From contig DRBZ01000006.1 in assembly GCA_011043895.1 (NCBI GenBank), forward strand, positions 1 through 35,425: a DNA stretch of 35,425 bases, read 5' to 3'. The notes beneath the pieces are model-generated. The model saw only the letters and a list, made by a program, of their open reading frames with translations. It made no database searches and was not told where the DNA came from. The position numbers were made by a program, and so were the translations under genes. Of this stretch, positions 25,479 to 34,271 are shown piece after piece (the first letter of the stretch is position 1; the number at the start of each line of letters is the position of its first letter). This DNA comes from Candidatus Cloacimonadota bacterium. Lineage in GTDB: Bacteria > Cloacimonadota > Cloacimonadia > JGIOTU-2.

Positions 25479-26837
25479 ATGATCACAATTATCGCAATTA
25501 TTTTTCTGATCGGCATCCTTGTTTTTGTTCACGAATTCGGACATTTCATTGTTGCCCGTTTGAACCATGTAAAAGTTGAAAAATTTTCTTTTGGTTTTGG
25601 ACCAAAACTCATATCGTGGAATATCAGGGAAACTGAATACCGTATTTCCTTGATCCCGCTTGGTGGATATGTGAAAATGCTGGGAGAGAATCCTGAAGAG
25701 GAAAGCGAAGAAGAATTACAGAGTGAGGAGAGCTTTAAACAGAAAAGATGGTGGCAAAAATCATTGATTGCTTTTGGAGGTCCTTTTGCGAACTTTCTGT
25801 TTGCAATGATGATTTTATCATTAACTTATATTATCGGTATAAAAACATATGATCTAAAACCAGAAGTAGGAAGAATAGATCACTCTGTTCTTTCGGAAGT
25901 AAGTCCGCTTCAAGAAAATGATTATATCCTTGAGATCAATAATGCGGAAGTACCTACCTGGACCGCAATCATTAAGGAATGGGTCAACATAGAACAGGAT
26001 GAAGTAGAAATCAAGTTGTGCAGGGGAAATGATACTCTTATTGTTATAACGCCAAATTTCAATTATCGTTACTGGTTCTCGAACATTCAACCGAAAGTGG
26101 CAGCAGTGGTAGGAGATGTATATTACGGACTCCCAGCGTATCAAGCTGGAATAAAAACAGGCGATAGAATACTTCAGATCGGAGATAAACAGATCGATGA
26201 CTGGTATGACATGCAGAATGTCATCAAGAATAATGTAGATAATCCACTTACTTTCATTATTCTTCGTGATGGTAAAACTATTGAAATGCAGATTACTCCA
26301 CAGACAAATATTGAGCTTGAAGACGAAGAGGGGATCATTGGCATCTCTCAGGTTCTCGAGAACGAATATATTGAACGCTTCTCTATTCCTACTTCTTTTA
26401 AATATGGATTTCTTACGACAATCAATATTATTGGTCGATATTACTCAGGACTGGCAAAACTTGTAAAATATCCTTCGGAAATAGGTAAGAGTGTTGGTGG
26501 ACCGATAATGATTGCTTCACTTACCAGCCAGCAGGTTAAGGAAGGGGTAAGTGCATATCTCTCATTCCTTGCAATGGTAAGTGTGATCCTTATGATCGTA
26601 AATCTGCTACCAATTCCCGTACTTGATGGGGGAATGATCATATTCTCAATTATTGAAGGTATAAAAGGTAAGCCACTTACATTAACGACACAGGCAGTGC
26701 TTCAACGAATCGGTATAGTCATTTTGCTACTTATCATGTTTTTTGCTTTCTACAACGATATTTCGAGGTCTCTGGGGCGATATTTCTCCCTGAAGACCCC
26801 CAATACGACTGAAAATACAGAAAAACAACAGAAATAA
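25479..26837 (+). CDS. rseP: Site-2 intramembrane metalloprotease RseP
   Basis: 452 residues. Zinc protease in the inner membrane that cleaves anti-sigma factors and other membrane peptides (S2P family, M50B). The metal site is HEFGH with H18, E19 and H22 in the first span; the third ligand is D383 in NLLPIPVLDGG (375-385). Two periplasmic PDZ-like domains are present at about 120-190 and 200-285 (GLPAYQAGIKTGDRILQIGDKQ). Bacteroidetes/FCB proteins of this family have the same two-PDZ build as E. coli RseP. No RseA/RseB or sigma-E gene is seen nearby. The stop TAA shares one base with the tgt ATG. Confidence 0.95.
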   Translation: MITIIAIIFLIGILVFVHEFGHFIVARLNHVKVEKFSFGFGPKLISWNIRETEYRISLIPLGGYVKMLGENPEEESEEELQSEESFKQKRWWQKSLIAFGGPFANFLFAMMILSLTYIIGIKTYDLKPEVGRIDHSVLSEVSPLQENDYILEINNAEVPTWTAIIKEWVNIEQDEVEIKLCRGNDTLIVITPNFNYRYWFSNIQPKVAAVVGDVYYGLPAYQAGIKTGDRILQIGDKQIDDWYDMQNVIKNNVDNPLTFIILRDGKTIEMQITPQTNIELEDEEGIIGISQVLENEYIERFSIPTSFKYGFLTTINIIGRYYSGLAKLVKYPSEIGKSVGGPIMIASLTSQQVKEGVSAYLSFLAMVSVILMIVNLLPIPVLDGGMIIFSIIEGIKGKPLTLTTQAVLQRIGIVILLLIMFFAFYNDISRSLGRYFSLKTPNTTENTEKQQK

Positions 26838-27976
26838 TGAGTTTTCAATTTACCATTCATGAACAGGATATCAAATCGTCAGCAAGAACCGGAACTCTCG
26901 AACTACTTCATGGAAAGATTGAAACACCAGTTTTTATGCCTGTAGGAACACTGGGAAGCGTTAAAGCAACTTCACCTAAAGAATTAAAGGACATTGGCTT
27001 TGATATCATACTGGGAAATACTTATCACCTTTATCTAAGACCAGGAGACAAGCTCATCCGTGATGCCGGTGATCTGCATGGTTTCATGAACTGGGACAAG
27101 AACATCCTCACTGATAGCGGTGGTTTTCAGGTAATGAGTTTGCAGCAGTTCAGGAAGATCTCTGAAGAGGGGATACGATTCCAGTCCCATATTGACGGTA
27201 GCTATCACCTGTTATCTCCAGAACGCGTTATGGAAATAGAACAAAATCTAGGAGCCGATATCATAATGGTATTGGATGAATGTGTACCTCATCCCTGTAC
27301 TCAAGAGTATGCAAAAGAATCTGCGGATATGTCACTGAGGTGGGCAGAGCGATGCCTAATAAAGCATGAACAACTTGGAGGAGAACAGACCTTGTTCGGA
27401 ATTGTGCAGGGAAGTGTTTATGATGATCTGCGCCAGGAGAATGCCCAGGAATTGATTAAACTTGATTTCCCCGGTTATGCAATCGGGGGATTGGCAGTTG
27501 GTGAAACAAAGGAGGACATGCTGCGCATTGTTAAGCTGATGGATTCGGTTCTACCGAAGAATAAACCACGCTACCTTATGGGAGTGGGAACTCCTATAGA
27601 TATTCTTGAAAATGTTGAGCGTGGTGTCGATATGTTTGATTGTGTAATGCCTACACGCCATGCGCGCAATGGACAGGTATTTACCAGAAAGGGACGTCTT
27701 ACCGTGAGAAATGGAGAATTCAAAAATGATATGCGACCACTACAGGATGATTGTAATTGTTATGCCTGCAGAAATTTCTCTAGAGCATACATCAGGCATC
27801 TCATTAATGTGAATGAAATTCTCGGAGTGCGTTTAACTACACTACATAATCTAACATTTTATCATACGTTAATGGCAGAAATCCGTGATGCTATTAATAA
27901 TGGTACTTTCATGGAATATAAAAGCAAGTTCCTTGAACTTTATACATGTTCCAAAAAGAATTATGAAAATCTATAG
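26837..27976 (+). CDS. tgt: tRNA-guanine transglycosylase
   Basis: 379 residues. Exchanges G34 for preQ1 in tRNAs with GUN anticodons, the route to queuosine. The general-acid Asp is D93 in ILTDSGGFQVMSL and the second catalytic Asp lies in the stretch GVDMFDCVMPTRHARNG (268-284). The zinc site is C306, C308, C311 and H337, as in the Zymomonas enzyme. PVFMPVGTLGSVK and GGLAVGE are also present. One-base overlap with rseP indicates coupling. No preQ1 synthesis or queA gene is seen in the window. Confidence 0.98.
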   Translation: MSFQFTIHEQDIKSSARTGTLELLHGKIETPVFMPVGTLGSVKATSPKELKDIGFDIILGNTYHLYLRPGDKLIRDAGDLHGFMNWDKNILTDSGGFQVMSLQQFRKISEEGIRFQSHIDGSYHLLSPERVMEIEQNLGADIIMVLDECVPHPCTQEYAKESADMSLRWAERCLIKHEQLGGEQTLFGIVQGSVYDDLRQENAQELIKLDFPGYAIGGLAVGETKEDMLRIVKLMDSVLPKNKPRYLMGVGTPIDILENVERGVDMFDCVMPTRHARNGQVFTRKGRLTVRNGEFKNDMRPLQDDCNCYACRNFSRAYIRHLINVNEILGVRLTTLHNLTFYHTLMAEIRDAINNGTFMEYKSKFLELYTCSKKNYENL

Positions 27977-27978
27977 TA

Positions 27979-28022
27979 TCAACCTGATAACAATATTTAA
28001 ATGCAAATCTTGTTAAGGTTGA
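27979..28022. repeat. Imperfect inverted repeat in the porX leader
   Basis: TCAACCT (27979-27985) pairs with AGGTTGA (28016-28022) and TAACAA (27988-27993) with TTGTTA (28010-28015), leaving a two-base bulge GA and a 16-base loop. No T-run follows. It ends nine bases before the porX Shine-Dalgarno. Confidence 0.55.
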
Positions 28023-28043
28023 TTGTTCGAAAGGATACATATA

Positions 28044-29600
28044 ATGAAAAAAGCAAAGATACTCTGGATAGATGACGAAATACAAATGCTTAAACCCCAT
28101 ATACTCTTTCTTCAGGAAAGAAATTTTGAAGTGATTACTGCATCAAATGGAAATGATGGCATTGAATTGGTAAAAGAACAGAATTTTGATATTGTACTTC
28201 TTGATGAGATGATGCCCGGTCTTGACGGACTGGAAACCCTGGAACAAATAAATAAGATCAACGAGACGCTTCCAGTGGTGATGGTTACTAAGAATGAAGA
28301 AGAAGGTTTGATGAATAAGGCGATCGCTCAGCAGATAACGGATTATATCATCAAGCCAATAAATCCCAATCAAGTTCTTATGTCATTGAAGAAAATACTG
28401 ATGTCAGAAGAAATTCGACGTAATCGAACAGGTGAAGAATATGCAGAATTCTCTGCCAAGCTCAATCAAAAGCTCTTTCGTGAGCCAAATTGGGAAGATT
28501 GGATAGATATTTATCGGTCCATTGTCGAATGGGATCTTAAACTTGACCAGCTTTATTATGAAGATATCATTCAGATGCATATTTTTGAGAAGAAGAACTG
28601 CGATAATGAGTTCTCGAACTACATCGCAAATAATTATGAGAATTTCTTCACAGATCAAGATAAACCAGTTCTTTCTCATGAAGTGGTAAAAAAATATGTT
28701 GCTGATAAACTATACACAAAGAAATTAGTATACTTCATTGTGCTGGACTGCCTTCGTCTTGACCAATTCCTAGTTTTTAAGCCCTTCATTGAAGAAATTT
28801 TCAATGTGAAGACGGATTACTATTACTCTATCTTACCCACATCAACACCGTATTCACGTAATGCGATTTTCAGCGGTATGATGCCTAGCAGAATAGCAAA
28901 GATATTCCCTCAATATTGGAGAAACAGCAAGGATGTGGAAAACAGTTTTAACCGTGATGAACATTTTTTTTTGGATGAGCAACTCAAGCGATTTGATATC
29001 CCAATACCACAAGGTACAAAATATACGAAGGTACTCAATACTGAAGAGGGAGAATTTGTGACTAAGAAGATCCCGTCCTACAAGAAGGAACGATTGGTGA
29101 TAGTTGTATATAATTTTCTGGATCTATTGTTGCATCACAGATTTAAAGATGAGGTTCTGCAGGAAATAATCCCTAATGATCGTGCCTTACGTTCATTAAC
29201 AAAGCTGTGGTTCCTTAATTCTCAGTTCTATGAGACTCTTAAATTGATCTCTCAGCAGGATGCGATCGTGGTGCTGACAACTGATCATGGTTCAATCAAA
29301 GTCGAGCATGCAACCAAAGTGATCAGCGATAAGGAAATTTCGTCTGGCTTGAGGGCTAAACATGGGAAAAATATCACCTGCAATGAGCGACATACTATAA
29401 AAGTGACCAATCCATCAAAATATCATCTGCCGATCGAGAATGTGGTGGAGAACTACATCTTTGCAAAAGGTGATCATTACTTTGTATATCCAACTGATTA
29501 CAACGAATATAAGCGAAAATTTGATGGAACATACCAGCATGGTGGAGTATCCATGGAAGAGATGATACTACCGATATCAGTGCTAACTCCGAAGAAATAA
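28044..29600 (+). CDS. porX: PorX-like response regulator with PglZ domain
   Basis: 518 residues. Residues 1-120 are a receiver domain (D54 as phospho-acceptor in VLLDEMMPG, acidic pair at 10-11, Thr and Lys of the switch in VVMVTKNEE and IIKPINP). A helical linker follows, then a PglZ/alkaline-phosphatase-superfamily domain: D235 in VLDCLRLD, T266/T268 in LPTSTPYSRNAIFSG (position of the PorX catalytic Thr), and D414-H415 in TTDHGS. PorX of Porphyromonas is phosphorylated by kinase PorY, regulates T9SS genes with sigma factor SigP, and has phosphodiesterase activity. The start at 28044 was taken because of AAGGA upstream; the frame extends to a TTG at 28023 without a ribosome site. No PorY kinase is in the window. 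The PorX name rests on this domain pair. Confidence 0.87.
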   Translation: MKKAKILWIDDEIQMLKPHILFLQERNFEVITASNGNDGIELVKEQNFDIVLLDEMMPGLDGLETLEQINKINETLPVVMVTKNEEEGLMNKAIAQQITDYIIKPINPNQVLMSLKKILMSEEIRRNRTGEEYAEFSAKLNQKLFREPNWEDWIDIYRSIVEWDLKLDQLYYEDIIQMHIFEKKNCDNEFSNYIANNYENFFTDQDKPVLSHEVVKKYVADKLYTKKLVYFIVLDCLRLDQFLVFKPFIEEIFNVKTDYYYSILPTSTPYSRNAIFSGMMPSRIAKIFPQYWRNSKDVENSFNRDEHFFLDEQLKRFDIPIPQGTKYTKVLNTEEGEFVTKKIPSYKKERLVIVVYNFLDLLLHHRFKDEVLQEIIPNDRALRSLTKLWFLNSQFYETLKLISQQDAIVVLTTDHGSIKVEHATKVISDKEISSGLRAKHGKNITCNERHTIKVTNPSKYHLPIENVVENYIFAKGDHYFVYPTDYNEYKRKFDGTYQHGGVSMEEMILPISVLTPKK

Positions 29601-29604
29601 TGTT

Positions 29605-30036
29605 ATGATAGAATTACCTGTAGAATATATCAGCAAAAGCGAAGAAGAAACAGCAAGTATTGCAGATAATTTCTCAAAGGAGATTGAATCAGGTTCTCTG
29701 ATTGCATTAGTTGGTGAACTTGGAAGCGGGAAAACCTTTTTTGTGAAGAAACTCGCAAAAATCCTTGGTTTCGACGGATATGTGTCCAGTCCAACGTTTA
29801 CCATACTAAATATTTATGAAGGAGAGTTACCTATATTCCATTTTGATTTTTACCGGCTGAAAGATCAGGTTGACATTGAAAATATCGGATTTTATGATCT
29901 TATACGTGAAGACGGTATCTTTCTCGTTGAGTGGCCAGAGAAGGCGCGTTCTCTGTTTCCTGAATGGTATTATCAGATAACATTTGACATTCTCGGTAAA
30001 GATACGAGGAATATTAAAATTGAAATAATAAAATAA
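29605..30036 (+). CDS. tsaE: tRNA threonylcarbamoyladenosine ATPase TsaE
   Basis: 143 residues. P-loop ATPase that acts with TsaB and TsaD in making t6A at position 37 of tRNAs. Walker A is GELGSGKT (37-44), followed by GYVSSPTFTI and the FHFDFYRL motif, then FLVEWPEKA, all diagnostic for this family. Length is typical. It starts five bases after the porX stop without a clear Shine-Dalgarno, so it is probably coupled. TsaB and TsaD are not in the window. Confidence 0.97.
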   Translation: MIELPVEYISKSEEETASIADNFSKEIESGSLIALVGELGSGKTFFVKKLAKILGFDGYVSSPTFTILNIYEGELPIFHFDFYRLKDQVDIENIGFYDLIREDGIFLVEWPEKARSLFPEWYYQITFDILGKDTRNIKIEIIK

Positions 30037-30044
30037 GGTAGCGT

Positions 30045-31391
30045 ATGTCCAGATTAATGAAAAGCGTATCCGGTATCAGAGGAATCGTAGGTGATACTCT
30101 GAATGTAGAGCTTGTGCTCTCGTTTGCAAAACGCTTCGGTGTGTTTACTGGTCGAGGAAGAATTGTTATTGGAAGAGATTCAAGAACAACCGGAAAGATG
30201 CTTCAGCAGGTGGTTTCCGCAGGTTTGATGTCAGTGGGATGTGACGTGATCGATATCGGGATATGTCCCACACCCACCGTACTTCTAGCAGTTGAAAATC
30301 TCAATGCGAATGGTGGTATCGCAATTACAGCAAGCCATAATCCACCTGAATGGAATGCACTCAAGCTGATCAATGCTGAAGGAACATTTCTTACTCCTGA
30401 GCAAGGAAGAGAGTTCTGGAATATTCCTGAACAAGAGTTTGTTGATCTTGATTGGGAGAAGGTTGGTTCACTTTCTAACTATGAGAATGCAATCGATGAT
30501 CATATTCGGGCTATACTTGGTCTCGATGTTGTAGCTGTTAATGAAATTCGAGAAGTACATTTCAAAGTTGTGATAGACTCCACTAATGGTGCTGGTGGAT
30601 TGATGTCCCCAGGATTGCTGAAAGCACTTAATTGTGAAGTTATCGAACTGTTTTCTGAACCAACAGGTAAATTTTCCCGTGTAGCAGAACCTGTTGCAAA
30701 AAATCTAACTGAGCTTGAGAAAGTAGTGAAAGAGAACAATGCTGATATTGGATTTGCAACCGATCCCGATGTTGATAGATTGTCCATTGTATCTGATAAA
30801 GGTAAGGCACTTGGTACTGAATTTACTTTACTGCTTGCAGAGAAATATATTCTTTCTCAGGAAAAAGGATGTATAGCCACAAACTTGTCATCCTCAATGG
30901 CATCAGAAGAAATAGCAAAAGAGTATGGTATAAAAGTTTTTAGAACACCTGTGGGTGAAATCAATGTTGCACAAGCTATGAAGAAGCATGGATGTGTGAT
31001 CGGTGGAGAAGGAAATGGCGGAGTTATTTATCCCAATCTGCATTTCACCAGAGATGCACCACTGGCAATGACGCTGATTCTATCGTATATGGCAAAAACA
31101 GGAAAGAAAATATCAGAACTTGTAGTAGAGATTCCTCATTATTTCATGTACAAGACTAAAATAGAAATCGATGCTGGACTTGATTTTACTACACTTGAAT
31201 CAGATATACAAAAAGATAATGTTGATTTAAAAATTGATCGACAGGACGGAATTAAATTGATAGCTGATGATTATTGGATACACATAAGAAAATCTGGAAC
31301 TGAGCCGATCGTAAGAGTGATTGCAGAGAGCGATACAGAAGAAAAATCTGAGAAATTGTGTGACAAGATTATCACAAAGTATTTTAAATAG
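30045..31391 (+). CDS. glmM: Phosphoglucosamine mutase / phosphohexomutase
   Basis: 448 residues. Alpha-D-phosphohexomutase that most likely converts glucosamine-6-phosphate to glucosamine-1-phosphate for peptidoglycan and LPS. The phosphoserine is S97 in TASHNP, the metal loop is DPDVDRL near residue 243, the sugar-binding loop is GGEGNGGVIYP, and the phosphate-binding end is RKSGTEPIVRV. The wording SVSGIRGIVGDTL is close to the glmM-type enzymes of Bacteroidota. A phosphomannomutase/phosphoglucomutase role cannot be excluded from sequence. It starts nine bases after tsaE. Confidence 0.88.
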   Translation: MSRLMKSVSGIRGIVGDTLNVELVLSFAKRFGVFTGRGRIVIGRDSRTTGKMLQQVVSAGLMSVGCDVIDIGICPTPTVLLAVENLNANGGIAITASHNPPEWNALKLINAEGTFLTPEQGREFWNIPEQEFVDLDWEKVGSLSNYENAIDDHIRAILGLDVVAVNEIREVHFKVVIDSTNGAGGLMSPGLLKALNCEVIELFSEPTGKFSRVAEPVAKNLTELEKVVKENNADIGFATDPDVDRLSIVSDKGKALGTEFTLLLAEKYILSQEKGCIATNLSSSMASEEIAKEYGIKVFRTPVGEINVAQAMKKHGCVIGGEGNGGVIYPNLHFTRDAPLAMTLILSYMAKTGKKISELVVEIPHYFMYKTKIEIDAGLDFTTLESDIQKDNVDLKIDRQDGIKLIADDYWIHIRKSGTEPIVRVIAESDTEEKSEKLCDKIITKYFK

Positions 31392-31394
31392 ACT

Positions 31395-32363
31395 ATGGAA
31401 CAAGTTACTGGCTGGCTGCATAATATAACCAATATCGAACAGGATATTTTGAGTAAAATTATCATTTCGATCCTGATACTGATAGTGCTTAAGATAATAC
31501 ATCTGGTTGTTCTCAAGATAATGTGGAAGAATATTGAAGAACCTCGTAAGCGTTATCGATGGAAAAAAACAGTCACATATATTTTTGTATTTATCGGATT
31601 TCTCATATTAGGCAGAGTCTGGCTCAAGGCGTTCCAATCACTGGCTACATTCCTTGGATTGCTCTCAGCTGGACTGGCGATTGCATTGAAAGATATCATA
31701 ACTGATATCGCAGGATGGATATTCATTATTTGGCGCAAACCCTTTGAAGTGGGGGATCGTATCGAGGTTGGAAAACATGCTGGTGATGTAATTGACATCA
31801 GGTTATTTCAGTTCAGTTTACTTGAGATTCGTAACTGGGTGGATGCAGACCAGAGTACAGGACGCATCATAAATATCCCAAACAGCAGAGCACTTAATGA
31901 TGTCGTAGCTAATTTCAGTAAAGGATTTCAGTATATATGGAATGAGATTCCAGTCCTGATAACTTTTGAGAGCAACTGGCGAAAAGCAAAGACGATCTTA
32001 CAACAGATCGGTAATAAACATGCAGAACATCTCACTCCCCATGCGCAGAGAAGACTGAAAGAAGCTTCTCGAAAATTCATGATCTTTTATAAAAATCTTA
32101 CTCCTACGGTATACACTTCAGTAAAAGATAGTGGTGTGATGCTGACTGTAAGATACCTGTGTGAACCACGTAGGAGAAGAGCCACTGAACAGGCGATTTG
32201 GGAGGATATTTTAGTTGTTTTCAATAGTACACCCGGGATCGAATTCGCCTATCCCACCCAGAGATTCTATTATGATAAAGCTCGCGACTTTTCAATGGAG
32301 AGCCCTGAGAAAATGGTAGATGAAAATGATCAATCAGAAGGAGATGATAAAAATGGAATTTGA
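31395..32363 (+). CDS. MscS-family mechanosensitive channel
   Basis: 322 residues. Three N-terminal hydrophobic spans (about 20-42, 58-78 and 82-115), with the pore helix glycine/alanine pattern GLLSAGLAIALKDIITDIAGW, followed by the cytoplasmic beta domain RKPFEVGDRIEVGKHAGDVIDIRLFQF and the NIPNSRALNDVVANFSKGF motif. Channels of this type open on hypo-osmotic shock. The C-terminus is Asp/Glu-rich. It begins three bases after the glmM-like gene and overlaps the next small gene by 11 bases. Which MscS subfamily it belongs to was not determined. Confidence 0.92.
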   Translation: MEQVTGWLHNITNIEQDILSKIIISILILIVLKIIHLVVLKIMWKNIEEPRKRYRWKKTVTYIFVFIGFLILGRVWLKAFQSLATFLGLLSAGLAIALKDIITDIAGWIFIIWRKPFEVGDRIEVGKHAGDVIDIRLFQFSLLEIRNWVDADQSTGRIINIPNSRALNDVVANFSKGFQYIWNEIPVLITFESNWRKAKTILQQIGNKHAEHLTPHAQRRLKEASRKFMIFYKNLTPTVYTSVKDSGVMLTVRYLCEPRRRRATEQAIWEDILVVFNSTPGIEFAYPTQRFYYDKARDFSMESPEKMVDENDQSEGDDKNGI

Positions 32364-32637
32364 TAAAGAATCACAGGAGTATAAGGAAGCAAAAGCTCGA
32401 GTTGATGAGTTACGAGGATTCTGGTCACATTTTGTGGTTTACCTGATTGTTAATGCAGGATTGTTGATCATTAATCTTATTACAAGTCCTCATCAATTGT
32501 GGTTTTATTGGCCTCTGATAGGTTGGGGAATTGGTTTATTTGCACATGGTTTTCATGTTTTCGGAGCTCAGAGAATCATGGGTAAGGATTGGGAAGAACG
32601 GAAGATCAAGAAATATATGGAAAGAAAAACAAAATAA
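32353..32637 (+). CDS. Small 2TM-domain membrane protein
   Basis: 94 residues with a charged N-terminus, two hydrophobic spans (about 24-46 and 52-70) and a charged tail. The pattern FWSHFVVYLIVNAGLLIINL, then FYWPLIGWGIGLFAHGFHVF, is that of the 2TM domain (PF13239), best known at the N-terminus of some Bacteroidetes histidine kinases and as stand-alone proteins of unknown function. The start at 32353 has AAGGAG at 32338-32343; a longer reading from 32320 adds residues inside the mscS tail and has no ribosome site. Function unknown; co-transcription with mscS is likely. Confidence 0.8.
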   Translation: MEFDKESQEYKEAKARVDELRGFWSHFVVYLIVNAGLLIINLITSPHQLWFYWPLIGWGIGLFAHGFHVFGAQRIMGKDWEERKIKKYMERKTK

Positions 32638-32726
32638 CTTTGAGACCAGAGAAAAAGAGAAATATTAAACCTGGTCAAGAAATTAGTTGCGATATAGCAG
32701 ATAACATAATCCACAAAAAGGAAGTA

Positions 32727-32744
32727 AGATAAGTTATCTTATCT
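32727..32744. repeat. Short inverted repeat between convergent genes
   Basis: AGATAAG-ttat-CTTATCT, a 7-bp AT-rich stem in the gap between the 2TM gene and kdsB. Too weak and without a T-run to be called a terminator. Confidence 0.35.
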
Positions 32745-32752
32745 CAAGTAAA

Positions 32753-33484
32753 TTATGAGATGTTTTTCAACAATTTTTCAGCTTTGCTCAAGTCTTCCTC
32801 GGTATCTATCCCGAAACCCTTATAATCTATTACATTTACTCTAATTTTTACATTATTCTCCAGCAATCTGAGTTGCTCAAGTTTTTCAACTTTTTCCAAT
32901 GTAGATTGTTTCAATTTACTAAATCTTATAAGTGCTTCTTTTCTAAATGCATACACGCCGATATGTCCGAGATAGGTATAGTTTTCATCACCTCTTTTGT
33001 AAGGGATAACAGATCTGGAAAAATATAATGCATCTCCATCTTGATCACAGATAACCTTAACCCTATTGGGATTTTCAATATCTTCATTATTAGTAAGCTC
33101 ATGGGCTAATGTTGCAACTTGTATATTTTTATCCTCGAAGCAGCTAAGAAGTGATTGCAGTGCATATTTTGAAATGAATAATTCATCCCCCTGCACGTTA
33201 ACAAATAACTCTGCATTGATGTCTTGTGCGATTTCTGCAATACGGTCCGAACCAGAGTTATATTGTTTTTGTGATATTTTTACTATCCCACTAAAAGATT
33301 TCACCTCATCACTTATACGTTCGTCATCTGTAACTACGATCACGTCTTCGAAGAGTTTAGAATTACGGATATTGTTATAGATATGATTGATGAGCGTTTT
33401 GCCCGCTATTTTTCGTAAGGGTTTGCCAGGCAGACGTGTGGAGCCATACCTGCTTGGAATTATTGCAACTGACCTCTTTGTCAT
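32753..33484 (-). CDS. kdsB: CMP-KDO synthetase (3-deoxy-manno-octulosonate cytidylyltransferase)
   Basis: 243 residues. Couples KDO to CTP to give CMP-KDO, the donor for the inner core of lipopolysaccharide, which points to a Gram-negative outer membrane. Seen: AIIPSRYGSTRLPGKPL at the N-terminus, VQGDELFI (the QGDEP-type metal site), TLAHELTN, and VIPYKR with YLGHIGVYAFRKEAL. The ATG overlaps the etfB stop (ATGA) on the minus strand, so the gene is the last of an rmlA-like-etfB-kdsB operon. No other LPS gene is nearby. Confidence 0.96.
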   Translation of the reverse strand: MTKRSVAIIPSRYGSTRLPGKPLRKIAGKTLINHIYNNIRNSKLFEDVIVVTDDERISDEVKSFSGIVKISQKQYNSGSDRIAEIAQDINAELFVNVQGDELFISKYALQSLLSCFEDKNIQVATLAHELTNNEDIENPNRVKVICDQDGDALYFSRSVIPYKRGDENYTYLGHIGVYAFRKEALIRFSKLKQSTLEKVEKLEQLRLLENNVKIRVNVIDYKGFGIDTEEDLSKAEKLLKNIS

Positions 33485-34263
33485 TGTTGTAATTCTTTCA
33501 GATAGTCAGCTAATTTCTTAGCAACTTCTTCCGGATCACCTTCCAGCATCATGGTTTTCTTCTCATGAGAGGGAGTGAATATTTTCTCGACCCATGTTGG
33601 CGAGCCGTTCAAACCGACTCTTTTTTCATCCAGTTCCAGATCATCGAAAGTCCATACAGGTATTTCTGCTTTTTTGGCTTTCATCTTAGTTCGAAGTGAA
33701 GGCAGTCGCGGTTCATTAATATCTTTTACTACTGTTAGTGCGATTGGGAGATGTGATTCTACTATATCAAAGCCATCTTCCATCATTCGATGAGCTACGA
33801 TTTTTCCATCTTCGATAGAATCAATCTTTTTCACAAAAGCGATCTGAGGGATATCAAGATGGCATGCAACTCCTGGTCCAACCTGGGCAGTGTCACCATC
33901 AATTGCCTGTTTCCCAAAGAGAATGATGTCGAAATCACCAAGCTTCCGTATGGCAGAAGCAAGCGTGTAACTTGTTGCTAGTGTGTCAGATCCAGCAAAT
34001 CTCTTATCTGAAACAAGGATAGCATTATCCGCTCCGATAGCTATGGCTTCTCGTAATGCAATTTCTACTTGTGGAGGTCCCATACTCAGTACAGTTACAG
34101 TTCCACCATGTGCTTCTCTGATACGAATTCCTTCTTCCAGCGCGTACATATCAAAGGGATTTATGATACTTTCCACACCTTCACGAATAAGTGTATTGTG
34201 TTCGGGATTTATCTTTATATCCGTTGTATCCGGAACCTGTTTTATACATACGATAATATTCAT
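33481..34263 (-). CDS. etfB: Electron transfer flavoprotein beta subunit
   Basis: 260 residues. EtfB, with EtfA, carries electrons from acyl-CoA or similar dehydrogenases. Family marks: IVCIKQVPDTTDIKI at the N-terminus, INPFDMYALEEGIRI, GADNAILVSDK, LFGKQAIDGDTAQVGP (nucleotide-binding loop), and LPSLRTKMKAKK near the docking loop. AGGAG precedes the ATG on the minus strand (revcomp of 34267-34271 reads AGGAG up to the start region). The partner etfA is normally adjacent but here the next gene downstream is kdsB and upstream is the nucleotidyltransferase, so EtfB is an orphan in this window. Confidence 0.94.
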   Translation of the reverse strand: MNIIVCIKQVPDTTDIKINPEHNTLIREGVESIINPFDMYALEEGIRIREAHGGTVTVLSMGPPQVEIALREAIAIGADNAILVSDKRFAGSDTLATSYTLASAIRKLGDFDIILFGKQAIDGDTAQVGPGVACHLDIPQIAFVKKIDSIEDGKIVAHRMMEDGFDIVESHLPIALTVVKDINEPRLPSLRTKMKAKKAEIPVWTFDDLELDEKRVGLNGSPTWVEKIFTPSHEKKTMMLEGDPEEVAKKLADYLKELQQ

Positions 34264-34271
34264 AATACTCC

